From contig NZ_JAINZT010000008.1 in assembly GCF_020166515.1 (NCBI RefSeq), positions 1 to 64,000 of the forward strand: a stretch of 64,000 nucleotides of DNA. Reading direction: 5' to 3'. Every line of letters begins with the position of its first letter. The first letter of the stretch is position 1. The translations under genes and the position numbers were made by a program. This document shows positions 1 to 8,406 of the stretch, in pieces. This DNA is from Robertkochia flava. GTDB lineage: Bacteria > Bacteroidota > Bacteroidia > Flavobacteriales > Flavobacteriaceae. Under the pieces are notes generated by a model. The model was not told the DNA's origin and searched no databases. It was given only the letters and a program-made list of their open reading frames with translations.

Positions 1-606
1 CCGAACTCCTCCTTCTTTATTTAAACAGCAATGTCAACATACAAAGAAAGAAGAACGGGAAGTAATCACTATTTTTAATAATGAAAATTTAAGTCAAAAA
101 CCGGTCAACACTATTTAGGGATGTTCAGTGATAGGTGAGGCTTGAAGAGTGATGCTTGAAGAGTGATGTGGGAAGAGTGAAGTGGGAAGAGTGAAGTGGG
201 AAGAGTGAGGAGTGAGGAGTGAAGAGTGAAGAGTGAAGAGTGAAGAGTGAAGAGTGAAGAGTGAAGAGTGGTTAGTGGTTAATGGGGAGTCGTTAAGAGT
301 GAAGAGTGGAGAGTGATGAGTGTTGGGAAATGAAGGGTGTTTCAGGGAATATTAAAGGTATTTGGGGTGCCTTGGGTGTCCTTTTGGAAGGGGTTGGAGC
401 AGGGCTTTCTTCTTTTTGTAGGGAGGAGGTAGCTTATGAAAGTAAGGGGCTGCGTATGACTTCCCCTTAGCCGGAGAAACTAAAGGTCGTCCGAAAATGG
501 TGGCTTTTTAGGGGACCGAAGAGGTGTCTTTGTTGGAGTTGCGTCTGAAGAGGTTATTGTGGTGTCCCGGGCACAAAAAAAAGCGCCCCTGAGGTCGCTT
601 TTTTTG
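1..606. other. gene-free stretch at window edge
   Basis: Apart from the minisatellite (135-325) and the terminator at 574-608, I see no convincing coding region, RNA gene or mobile element here. Positions 330-540 are G-rich and carry stops in all frames. Confidence 0.6.
135..325. repeat. purine-rich minisatellite (7/14-bp units)
   Basis: Six 14-bp units (positions 135-218, e.g. GTGAAGTGGGAAGA) run directly into seven perfect GTGAAGA heptamers (219-267), followed by diverged copies to about 325. The 14-mer is two diverged heptamers, so the array seems to have grown by local duplication and then by heptamer slippage. The plus strand is almost pure G/A with T. No ORF of note spans it. Confidence 0.9.
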
Positions 607-608
607 TT
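574..608 (-). terminator. bidirectional intrinsic terminator after SPOR gene
   Basis: An A-run plus GCG and a matching CGC plus T-run flank a GC-rich loop, so it reads as a hairpin with a U-tract on either strand. It abuts the stop codon of the minus-strand SPOR gene at 607. Confidence 0.75.
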
Positions 609-1014
609 ATCGTGGCTCCAGCAGGAATGCGCTGGGGTAGCTTCTTTTTATTTCCATGAGCTTTCGGTCGGCTTCCAGGCGGGTTCTGAACCTTCCTACC
701 CGTACCTTGTAGTTGGGGAGTTCAAAGCTGATGTCGGCCTTCCAGTCTTCGAAATCTTCACGAAACTCCTTTAAAACCTCTTTAGCCTCATCGAGGGTGC
801 CGTTGTAGATCTGTATCCTGTAGAGGGTGGCTTCCTCGTTTTGGAACATGTCTTTTTTGGCCTCCAACAGTTTATCTATCTTCGGGTCTTGCTTAATGTT
901 GATTTTGCCCTTGGTTATTGTTGGATTTACTCCTTGTTGGGCAGAGGAAATTCCTACACAGCAAAGCATGGTAAATATGCTGATCACGATCGTTTTTCCG
1001 GTTAAAAATCTCAT
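607..1014 (-). CDS. exported SPOR-domain protein
   Basis: This small secreted protein has an N-terminal signal peptide ending near the SSAQQ motif and a C-terminal SPOR-type domain (residues about 60-135, with the YRIQIYNG start and the YKVRVGRFRTRLEA strand-helix typical of the fold). SPOR domains bind denuded peptidoglycan glycans, so an envelope role is likely. The open frame extends to a TTG at 1035, but that TTG lies inside a perfect TAnnTTTG promoter box (1033-1040), so I start at the ATG at 1014. It diverges from the act operon and ends in its own terminator. Its exact role is unknown. Confidence 0.8.
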   Translation of the reverse strand: MRFLTGKTIVISIFTMLCCVGISSAQQGVNPTITKGKINIKQDPKIDKLLEAKKDMFQNEEATLYRIQIYNGTLDEAKEVLKEFREDFEDWKADISFELPNYKVRVGRFRTRLEADRKLMEIKRSYPSAFLLEPR

Positions 1015-1032
1015 AATGAATGGGGTTTTGTG

Positions 1033-1040
1033 CAAAAATA
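1033..1040 (-). promoter_or_regulatory. Bacteroidota -7 box (TATTTTTG) for SPOR gene
   Basis: A perfect TAnnTTTG on the minus strand, about 15-20 nt upstream of the ATG at 1014. It overlaps the alternative TTG start and argues against it. No clear -33 TTTG was seen. Confidence 0.5.
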
Positions 1041-1113
1041 AACCTTATTGTTTTACAGGCCTAAAAAACTAATTTAGAATTATTATAAATTAATAATTAA
1101 CAGAACACTAAGA

Positions 1114-1144
1114 TTTCCCAAATAAAGTCAATGTCGTATTTTTG
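1114..1144 (+). promoter_or_regulatory. promoter of the act-cox operon
   Basis: TATTTTTG at 1137-1144 matches the Bacteroidota -7 box TAnnTTTG. TTTC at 1114-1117 lies 19 nt upstream, the usual spacing for the -33 TTTG element. The transcript would have a leader of about 80 nt before actA. Confidence 0.5.
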
Positions 1145-1229
1145 TGCCTGATTTTGAAATAGCGGTTTCTCACTGTGTTTGAAGTGAAAAAACCGTGCCA
1201 ATTAAAGATAGAAAATTTAAGGTTTCAAT

Positions 1230-2510
1230 ATGAAAAAGGTGATACACCGTAATTCTGCATTGAGAATTCTAGGTATTGGTTTAGCGTTATTCTTTTCGTT
1301 TTCAACTACCCTAACAGCCCAGGAGGGCGATCCAGCTGCCGGTAAAGGCCTGTTTAATACCTATTGTGCTGCCTGCCATAACCTGGACAGGAACATGACC
1401 GGGCCTGCTCTTAGAGGAGTGGGAGATAAGTATGAGCGCGAGTGGCTGTACGAATGGATTAAGAACAGCCAGGCGTTGATAAAATCCGGGGACGATCAGG
1501 CGGTTGCTTTGTGGGATCAGTATCAGCCTTCTGTGATGACGGCATTTCCTCAGCTTTCTAATGAGGATATAGATAATATTATCGCTTATACCATGCAGCC
1601 TAAGGAGGAGCCTAAGGCTGATGTAGCGGCCGGAGCTCAGGCTCCTGTGCAAGGCGGAGGCGGAGTTGGTAACGAGGTGATCCTCGCTGCCCTGGCTCTT
1701 GTTTTCGGTATGTTGGTTGTAATGCTGTTCCTGGTCAATAAGACCTTGCGCAGGATTGCAGAAGCTAACGGTGTTGAATTTGCCGTAGCGGAAGAAGAAA
1801 AGCGACTTCCATTGTGGAAGGCTTTTGTTCAGAATCAGTTCCTGGTTCTTGTTACTGCTATCTTCCTGCTCTTGGGTGGGGCGTATTTCGCCTATGGCTA
1901 CCTGATGCAGGTAGGTGTTGACCAGGGGTATATGCCGGTTCAGCCTATCCATTACTCTCACAGAATTCACGCAGGTGAGAATGAGATCGACTGTAAGTAC
2001 TGTCACTCTTCAGCCCGGGTGTCTAAGCATTCCGGAATTCCTTCCTTGAATATCTGTATGAACTGTCATAAGAATATCGTGGAAGTATCTCCTGAGACTG
2101 CTACCGCAGAATATTCCAAGGAGTTTTACGATGCCGAGATCCAGAAGCTTTACAAGGCTGTTGGTTGGGATATGAATACCCAGTCCTATTCAGGAGAGAC
2201 TCAGCCGGTGAAGTGGGTGAGAATTCACAACCTTCCGGATTTCGCATATTTCAATCACTCTCAGCACGTAAGTGTAGCAGGTATCGAGTGTCAGAAGTGT
2301 CACGGTCCTGTTGAGGAGATGGAGGTAATGTACCAGTACTCTCCGCTTACTATGGGGTGGTGTATTAACTGCCACAGGGAAACTAACGTGAAGATGGAGG
2401 GTAATGAATATTACGAGAAGATTCACGAAGAGTTGTCTAAAAAATACGGTGTGGATAAGCTTACGGCAGCCCAGATGGGTGGTCTTGAGTGTGGAAAATG
2501 CCACTACTAA
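1230..2510 (+). CDS. actA: alternative complex III subunit ActA, multiheme cytochrome c
   Basis: ActA carries the periplasmic c-type hemes that pass electrons out of the quinol-oxidising alternative complex III. Six CXXCH heme sites are visible: one in an N-terminal monoheme cytochrome domain (residues 46-50, after a signal peptide ending near residue 30) and five in the C-terminal pentaheme part (255-259, 276-280, 354-358, 378-382, 421-425). Two membrane segments lie at about 148-170 and 202-226 between the two parts. The N-terminal monoheme domain is an addition to the five-heme core and may act as a tethered electron carrier to the oxidase (inference). It is first in an eight-gene respiratory operon. 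Confidence 0.95.
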   Translation: MKKVIHRNSALRILGIGLALFFSFSTTLTAQEGDPAAGKGLFNTYCAACHNLDRNMTGPALRGVGDKYEREWLYEWIKNSQALIKSGDDQAVALWDQYQPSVMTAFPQLSNEDIDNIIAYTMQPKEEPKADVAAGAQAPVQGGGGVGNEVILAALALVFGMLVVMLFLVNKTLRRIAEANGVEFAVAEEEKRLPLWKAFVQNQFLVLVTAIFLLLGGAYFAYGYLMQVGVDQGYMPVQPIHYSHRIHAGENEIDCKYCHSSARVSKHSGIPSLNICMNCHKNIVEVSPETATAEYSKEFYDAEIQKLYKAVGWDMNTQSYSGETQPVKWVRIHNLPDFAYFNHSQHVSVAGIECQKCHGPVEEMEVMYQYSPLTMGWCINCHRETNVKMEGNEYYEKIHEELSKKYGVDKLTAAQMGGLECGKCHY

Positions 2511-2639
2511 AAAAAATAGAACCTGTGGTCGGTGAGCGAAAATTTCAAGATCACGGGTTTTTGTGTGGGATGCGAGTCCCGGTTTTAAAATAGAATATAT
2601 CAGGCCCGAAAGGGTGGTTTAAATCAGTAATATAATAAC

Positions 2640-5600
2640 ATGGCATCAAACAAAAAATACTGGAAAAGTGTTGAAGAGCTTAACCCTAACAGCTCTGTTG
2701 TAGAAACGCTTAAACAGAATGAGTTTGTTGAAGAGATCCCGGTAGATGAATTTTTAGGGGACAAGGAGTCTTTGGCTTCCTCTTCTACCACGCGTAGGGA
2801 TTTCCTTAAATACGTTGGTTTCAGTACAGCTGCAGCTTCACTGGCAGCCTGTGAGGGGCCGGTTAAAAAGTCTATTCCTTATGTAGTGCAGCCTGAGGAG
2901 ATCGTTCCCGGGGTGGCTAACTACTATGCGACGCACATCGCAGATGGTTTTGATTTTGCCTCTGTGCTTATCAAGACCCGTGAAGGGCGTCCGATCAAGG
3001 TGGAAAACAACAAGGAGGCGAAAGCAGGAGCCGGAGCGAATGCCAGGGTTCATGCGTCTGTACTTGGGTTGTACGACAGCAAGAGGGTGCAGGGGCCAAA
3101 AGCAAACGGTTCTTATGTGGATTGGGATGAGATTGATGCCAGGACCATGGAGGCTGTTAAGGCTGCCCAGGCTTCAGGAAAGCAGATCGTATTCCTTACC
3201 CAGACCTTTGCCAGTCCGTCTACTGCGAAGCTCGTTGCTGATTTCAAGGCGATGTATTCCAATACCCGCCATGTAATATATGATGCTGTTTCTGAGGAGG
3301 CAGCTGTTAAGGCTTTCCAGTCGAAGTACGGAATGCGCGCCATGGCAGATTACGATTTCTCCAAAGCGGAGATGATCGTTTCTTTCGGAGCCGATTTCCT
3401 TGGAGACTGGCAAGGTGGCGGATACGACAGCGGTTATGCTAAAGGGCGTATTCCTGAGCATGGCAAAATGTCTCGTCACGTACAGTTTGAATCTAACATG
3501 ACCTTATCGGGTTCTAATGCCGATAAGCGAGTGCCTGTATCTCCTGCGCAGCTTAAGGTTGCAATGGCGAAGTTCTATGGATATCTCAATGGAACCTCGG
3601 TTTCAGGGGAGCTACCTGAAATGGTGGATGCTGCGGTTAAGAATGCAGCTGCCCAGGTTAAAGCTGCCGGTGCCAAGGCTGTTGTGGTAACAGGAATTAA
3701 AGATGTTAATGCCCAGGCCCTGGCTCAGGATATCAATGAAATGCTGGGTAGTGCTGCCTTTGATGCCGCGCAGCCGAAGCTTACCCGTCAGGGTAACGCC
3801 GCTCAGATGGCTTCATTGGTGGAGGATATGGCAGCCGGAAAAGTTGGGGTGTTGGTTGCTGTAGGGGTAAACCCTGCATATACCCTGCCTAATGCGGCTC
3901 AGTTCGCCGAAGGCATGAAGAGCGTAGGACACAGTGTTGTGTTCTCGCAAAAGGAAGATGAAACTGCCGTTCTGGCAAATTATATAGCGGCTGCGCCTCA
4001 CTACCTCGAGTCATGGGGGGATGTAGAGATCAAAAAAGGTCACTACGGATTAATGCAGCCTGCCATTCGTCCGCTGTTCAATACGCGTCAGTTTCAGGAT
4101 GCGCTCTTGAAGTGGATGGGGAGTTCTGAAAATTATTACAGCTATATCAGGAATAACTGGGAAACTTCTGTTCTCGGAGGCGCTGCCTGGAATAAGGCAT
4201 TGCACGACGGGGTGTTTACCTCGACTGCAACCGTAACCGAGGAAGTGGTTGCAGAAACTGAAGGAGATGTTTCGGAAGAAGCGGCTTCAGTGGCGGCTAC
4301 GGGAGTAACAGCGGCAAGAGCACTTGCATCTGCTGCCCAGGAAGGTATGGCGCTTGTTTTATACAGCAAAACCGGAATGGGAGACGGGCAACAGGCGAAT
4401 AACCCCTGGTTGCAGGAGTTTCCTGATCCAATTACCCGGGTTTCCTGGGATAACTACCTGACCGTTTCTCAGGCAGATGCTAAGGCATTAGGACTGGAGA
4501 ACTGGAATGTAGCCAACGGTGGATTAAACGGTAGTTATGCAAAGGTTACCGTGAACGGAGTGAGTATCGATAAGGTGCCGGTTGTGATTCAGCCGGGTCA
4601 GGCCAAGGGTACTGCAGGTCTTTCTTTCGGGTACGGTCGTACCTCAGGAATGAAGACAGAGATGCAGACCGGGGTGAATGCCTTTGCACTCTACAATGAA
4701 TTTAATGATGTGCAAAGCGTGACCATCGAAAAGGTGGCCGGAGAGCACGAATTTGCCTGCGTGCAGCTGCACAATACCCTGATGGGTAGAGGTGATATCG
4801 TTAAGGAGACTACCCTGGAGATCTTCAATACCAAGGATGCCAGCGAGTGGAATCACCAGCCTCAGGTGTCTTTGAATCACGAGGAAGTGGATGCCGTATC
4901 GGTAGACCTTTGGAGTGAGTTTGACAGGTCTGTAGGTCATCATTTCAATCTTTCTATCGACCTTAACGCCTGTACCGGTTGTGGTGCGTGTGTTATTGCC
5001 TGTCACGCAGAGAACAACGTTCCTGTAGTTGGTAAGGCAGAGGTGCGTAAGTCAAGAGATATGCACTGGTTGAGAATTGACCGTTACTACTCTGCTGAAG
5101 AAACTTTTGAAGGGGATAACGAGACTAAGGAAAATATGAGCGGACTGGGAGATTCGTTGAGCACCTTCGGAGAAATGGAGGCTGCTTCTGAGAATCCGCA
5201 GGTAGCGTTCCAGCCGGTAATGTGTCAGCACTGTAACCACGCTCCCTGTGAGACCGTGTGTCCTGTGGCTGCAACTTCACACGGACGTCAGGGTCAGAAC
5301 CATATGGCCTATAACCGTTGTGTGGGTACCCGTTACTGTGCGAACAACTGTCCTTACAAAGTGCGTCGATTTAACTGGTTCCTTTACAATAACAACGACG
5401 AGTTTGATTTCCATATGAATGACGATCTCGGTAAGATGGTTCTTAACCCGGATGTGACTGTAAGGTCCAGAGGGGTTATGGAAAAATGTTCTATGTGTAT
5501 CCAGAAGACGCAGAAGACCATTCTTGATGCCAAGCGTGAAGGACGTGTGGTAAAAGATGGAGAATTCCAGACAGCATGTTCTGCAGCTTGTTCAAGCGGA

Positions 5601-5747
5601 GCTATGGTCTTTGGAGATATTAATGATAAGGAAAGTAAAGTTGCTGAACTGAAGGAAAGTGACCGTATGTATCACCTGTTAGAGCATGTTGGGACAAAAC
5701 CTAATGTATTCTATCACGTGAAGGTTAGAAATACTCAGGAAGCTTAA
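2640..5747 (+). CDS. actB: alternative complex III subunit ActB, molybdopterin-oxidoreductase-like/ferredoxin fusion
   Basis: ActB is the large extracytoplasmic iron-sulfur subunit of complex III. Near residue 45 it has a Tat-like TRRDFLK motif followed by a hydrophobic stretch ending in a possible lipobox Cys (AAC). The central 600 residues resemble a molybdopterin oxidoreductase; in known ActB proteins this part has no molybdenum cofactor. The C-terminal domain (about 770-1000) has four ferredoxin-type cysteine groups: CTGCGAC at about 778, CQHCNHAPC at about 862, CVGTRYC at about 893, and CSMC at about 950 with later cysteines. An Ala/Glu-rich insert lies at about residues 523-563. actA precedes by 129 nt and actC follows by 35 nt. 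Confidence 0.95.
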   Translation: MASNKKYWKSVEELNPNSSVVETLKQNEFVEEIPVDEFLGDKESLASSSTTRRDFLKYVGFSTAAASLAACEGPVKKSIPYVVQPEEIVPGVANYYATHIADGFDFASVLIKTREGRPIKVENNKEAKAGAGANARVHASVLGLYDSKRVQGPKANGSYVDWDEIDARTMEAVKAAQASGKQIVFLTQTFASPSTAKLVADFKAMYSNTRHVIYDAVSEEAAVKAFQSKYGMRAMADYDFSKAEMIVSFGADFLGDWQGGGYDSGYAKGRIPEHGKMSRHVQFESNMTLSGSNADKRVPVSPAQLKVAMAKFYGYLNGTSVSGELPEMVDAAVKNAAAQVKAAGAKAVVVTGIKDVNAQALAQDINEMLGSAAFDAAQPKLTRQGNAAQMASLVEDMAAGKVGVLVAVGVNPAYTLPNAAQFAEGMKSVGHSVVFSQKEDETAVLANYIAAAPHYLESWGDVEIKKGHYGLMQPAIRPLFNTRQFQDALLKWMGSSENYYSYIRNNWETSVLGGAAWNKALHDGVFTSTATVTEEVVAETEGDVSEEAASVAATGVTAARALASAAQEGMALVLYSKTGMGDGQQANNPWLQEFPDPITRVSWDNYLTVSQADAKALGLENWNVANGGLNGSYAKVTVNGVSIDKVPVVIQPGQAKGTAGLSFGYGRTSGMKTEMQTGVNAFALYNEFNDVQSVTIEKVAGEHEFACVQLHNTLMGRGDIVKETTLEIFNTKDASEWNHQPQVSLNHEEVDAVSVDLWSEFDRSVGHHFNLSIDLNACTGCGACVIACHAENNVPVVGKAEVRKSRDMHWLRIDRYYSAEETFEGDNETKENMSGLGDSLSTFGEMEAASENPQVAFQPVMCQHCNHAPCETVCPVAATSHGRQGQNHMAYNRCVGTRYCANNCPYKVRRFNWFLYNNNDEFDFHMNDDLGKMVLNPDVTVRSRGVMEKCSMCIQKTQKTILDAKREGRVVKDGEFQTACSAACSSGAMVFGDINDKESKVAELKESDRMYHLLEHVGTKPNVFYHVKVRNTQEA

Positions 5748-5782
5748 ATATTAAATAACACTAGAAACAATTATATAAGGAT

Positions 5783-7270
5783 ATGGCGTCGCATTACGAA
5801 GCACCTATACGTAAACCCCTTGTAACCGGGGAGAAGTCTTACCACGATGTGTCGGTAGAGGTAGCTGCTCCGGTAGAAGGAAGAGCTAATAAGCAATGGT
5901 GGATTGTTTTTTCGATCTCTCTTGTTGCCTTTCTTTGGGGGTTAGGTTGTATAATTTATACGGTATCAACCGGTATTGGTACCTGGGGTCTTAATAAAAC
6001 CGTTGGCTGGGCCTGGGATATCACCAACTTCGTTTGGTGGGTAGGTATCGGTCACGCAGGAACCCTGATCTCGGCAGTACTGCTGCTGTTCCGCCAGAAA
6101 TGGAGAATGGCTATTAACAGGTCTGCAGAGGCAATGACTATTTTCTCGGTAGTGCAGGCAGGTTTGTTCCCGATTATTCACATGGGTCGTCCATGGTTGG
6201 GTTATTGGGTACTCCCGATCCCGAACCAGTTTGGTTCGCTTTGGGTAAACTTTAACTCTCCTCTGCTTTGGGACGTATTTGCGATCTCTACCTACCTTTC
6301 GGTATCATTGGTATTCTGGTGGACCGGTCTTCTTCCTGACTTCGCTATGATCCGCGACAGGGCCGTGCGACCTTTTCAGAAAAAGATCTACAGCCTGGTG
6401 AGTTTTGGATGGAGCGGCCGTGCAAAAGACTGGCAGCGTTTCGAAGAGGTGTCGCTGGTACTTGCAGGTCTTGCTACCCCGCTGGTACTTTCGGTACACA
6501 CCATCGTATCGTTTGACTTTGCTACTTCGGTAATTCCCGGATGGCACACCACGATCTTCCCTCCGTACTTCGTTGCAGGGGCGATCTTCTCCGGATTTGC
6601 CATGGTAAACACCCTTCTTATCATTATGAGAAAGGTATGTAACCTGGAAGATTATATCACCGTACAGCATATCGAGCTTATGAACATCGTGATCATGATC
6701 ACAGGTTCTATCGTTGGATGTGCCTATATCACTGAGTTATTCATCGCCTGGTACTCAGGGGTGGAATACGAGCAGTACGCATTCCTTAACAGGGCTACAG
6801 GACCTTACTGGTGGGCGTACTGGAGTATGATGACGTGTAACGTGTTTTCTCCACAGTTCATGTGGTTTAAGAAACTGCGTACCAGCATCATGTTCTCGTT
6901 CTTTATCTCTATCGTGGTAAACATCGGGATGTGGTTCGAGCGTTTCGTAATTATCGTTACCTCCCTGCACAGAGACTACCTTCCATCTTCATGGACCATG
7001 TTCTCTCCGACCTTTGTTGACATCGGGATCTTTGTTGGAACCATCGGTTTCTTCTTCGTACTGTTCCTGTTGTATGCGAGAACGTTCCCTGTAATTGCTC
7101 AGGCCGAGGTTAAAACCATCCTGAAATCTTCAGGAGAACGCTATAAGAGACTTAGAGAATCCGGGCAAACCCTGAGTGGAACCGGAATGGATAAAAGAAC
7201 GGCAGTTTACGCCAATGAGGTAATTGAAGATACCGATAACGATGATTTGGCCGGAAAGGCTGAAAATTAA
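5783..7270 (+). CDS. actC: alternative complex III subunit ActC, NrfD/PsrC-like membrane protein
   Basis: ActC is the polytopic membrane subunit of the NrfD/PsrC family, thought to form the quinol-binding site next to ActB. The sequence shows about ten hydrophobic segments, beginning near residue 40 (VFSISLVAFLWGLG), with family-like GHAGTLISA and HMGRPWLGYW motifs on the first helices. At 495 residues it has the usual length. It sits 35 nt after actB and 12 nt before actD in the operon. Confidence 0.95.
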   Translation: MASHYEAPIRKPLVTGEKSYHDVSVEVAAPVEGRANKQWWIVFSISLVAFLWGLGCIIYTVSTGIGTWGLNKTVGWAWDITNFVWWVGIGHAGTLISAVLLLFRQKWRMAINRSAEAMTIFSVVQAGLFPIIHMGRPWLGYWVLPIPNQFGSLWVNFNSPLLWDVFAISTYLSVSLVFWWTGLLPDFAMIRDRAVRPFQKKIYSLVSFGWSGRAKDWQRFEEVSLVLAGLATPLVLSVHTIVSFDFATSVIPGWHTTIFPPYFVAGAIFSGFAMVNTLLIIMRKVCNLEDYITVQHIELMNIVIMITGSIVGCAYITELFIAWYSGVEYEQYAFLNRATGPYWWAYWSMMTCNVFSPQFMWFKKLRTSIMFSFFISIVVNIGMWFERFVIIVTSLHRDYLPSSWTMFSPTFVDIGIFVGTIGFFFVLFLLYARTFPVIAQAEVKTILKSSGERYKRLRESGQTLSGTGMDKRTAVYANEVIEDTDNDDLAGKAEN

Positions 7271-7282
7271 AAAAGATAACCT

Positions 7283-7807
7283 ATGGCTTCAAAAGTTATT
7301 CAAGCACTATACAACGATGACGACGTACTGATGTCTGCCGTGAAACGCGTAAAGGCAGAGCGTCATCACATCGAAGAGATATACACTCCTTTTCCGGTTC
7401 ACGGGCTGGATAAGGCGATGGGGCTGGCACCGACAAGAATTGCCATCACTTCCTTTCTTTACGGATGTGTGGGTCTTACAGTAGCCATCACCATGATGAA
7501 CTTTATCATGATCCAGGACTGGCCTCAGGATATCGGGGGAAAACCCAGTTTCAGTTATCTTGAAAACATGCCGGCTTTTGTTCCGATCATGTTTGAGTTA
7601 ACGGTATTCTTCGCGGCCCACCTTATGGTGATCACCTTCTACCTGAGAAGTAGAATGTGGCCTTTCAAGGAAGCGGAAAATCCTGATGTGAGAACAACAG
7701 ATGATCACTTCCTTATGGAGGTGGCCCTTCACGATAATGAAGATCAATTAAAGGCACTCTTGGTGGAAACCGGGGCTGTGGAAGTAAAAATTACTGAAAA
7801 GCATTAA
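7283..7807 (+). CDS. actD: alternative complex III subunit ActD (DUF3341)
   Basis: This 174-residue membrane subunit has a soluble N-terminal part with the YTPFPVHGLDKAMG motif typical of DUF3341, two membrane helices (about 55-77 and 100-125), and a C-terminal tail with a DDHFLMEV motif. Its role in complex III is structural or unknown. It lies between actC (12 nt gap) and actE (9 nt gap). Confidence 0.92.
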   Translation: MASKVIQALYNDDDVLMSAVKRVKAERHHIEEIYTPFPVHGLDKAMGLAPTRIAITSFLYGCVGLTVAITMMNFIMIQDWPQDIGGKPSFSYLENMPAFVPIMFELTVFFAAHLMVITFYLRSRMWPFKEAENPDVRTTDDHFLMEVALHDNEDQLKALLVETGAVEVKITEKH

Positions 7808-7816
7808 TTAGTCGTA

Positions 7817-8377
7817 ATGAGAATTATTAGCAAAATAGCAATTGTTTTAAGTGCGGTTGTTTTGGTTTCCTGCCAGAATAAAACGCAACCTAATTATCAG
7901 TTCATGCCTAATATGTATGAATCAGTAGGGTATGAAACCTATCAGGAGAGCGAAGCCTTCAGAAACGGTAAGGAAGGACAATTGCCGGTGGAAGGAACTA
8001 TCCCGAGAGGGTTTGACGTGTACGAATACGAAAATACCCTTGAGGATTACGCCCTTGCAAAAGCAAACCTGACCAGCCCGCTGGACTCTTTGAGTGCAGA
8101 GGATAACCTGAAAACAGGGAAGGAACTTTACAATATCTACTGTGCCGTTTGCCATGGTACCAAAGGAAATGGTAAAGGTATTCTGGTAGAGCGTGAAAAG
8201 ATCCTTGGGGTTCCGAGTTACGACGATGCAGGACGTGCCATTACCGAGGGTAGTGTGTACCACGTAATCAACTACGGATTGAACTCTATGGGTTCCTATG
8301 CGAATCAGTTGAATCAGACCGAGCGTTGGCAGGTGGCTGAATATGTAATGCAGCTGAAAAAAGATTTAGAAAAATAA
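7817..8377 (+). CDS. actE: alternative complex III subunit ActE, monoheme cytochrome c lipoprotein
   Basis: ActE is a membrane-anchored cytochrome c that takes electrons from ActA. The signal peptide ends in a lipobox (LVSC, lipidated Cys at residue 19). One heme site, CAVCH, is at 109-113, and a downstream GSYANQL region may supply the Met ligand (M158 or nearby). It follows actD by 9 nt. Length and layout match the family. Confidence 0.93.
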   Translation: MRIISKIAIVLSAVVLVSCQNKTQPNYQFMPNMYESVGYETYQESEAFRNGKEGQLPVEGTIPRGFDVYEYENTLEDYALAKANLTSPLDSLSAEDNLKTGKELYNIYCAVCHGTKGNGKGILVEREKILGVPSYDDAGRAITEGSVYHVINYGLNSMGSYANQLNQTERWQVAEYVMQLKKDLEK

Positions 8378-8406
8378 TATCAACTATCAATAAGAAGATT
8401 CAGGAT

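Noticed and set aside
135-325. CRISPR or integron site
   Set aside because: The repeats are 7 or 14 bp with no spacers and no integrase, so this is a simple minisatellite.
1311-2006. 231-residue minus-strand frame inside actA
   Set aside because: It lies fully opposite a strongly supported multiheme cytochrome gene, shows no family motif, and follows from the codon pattern of the real gene.
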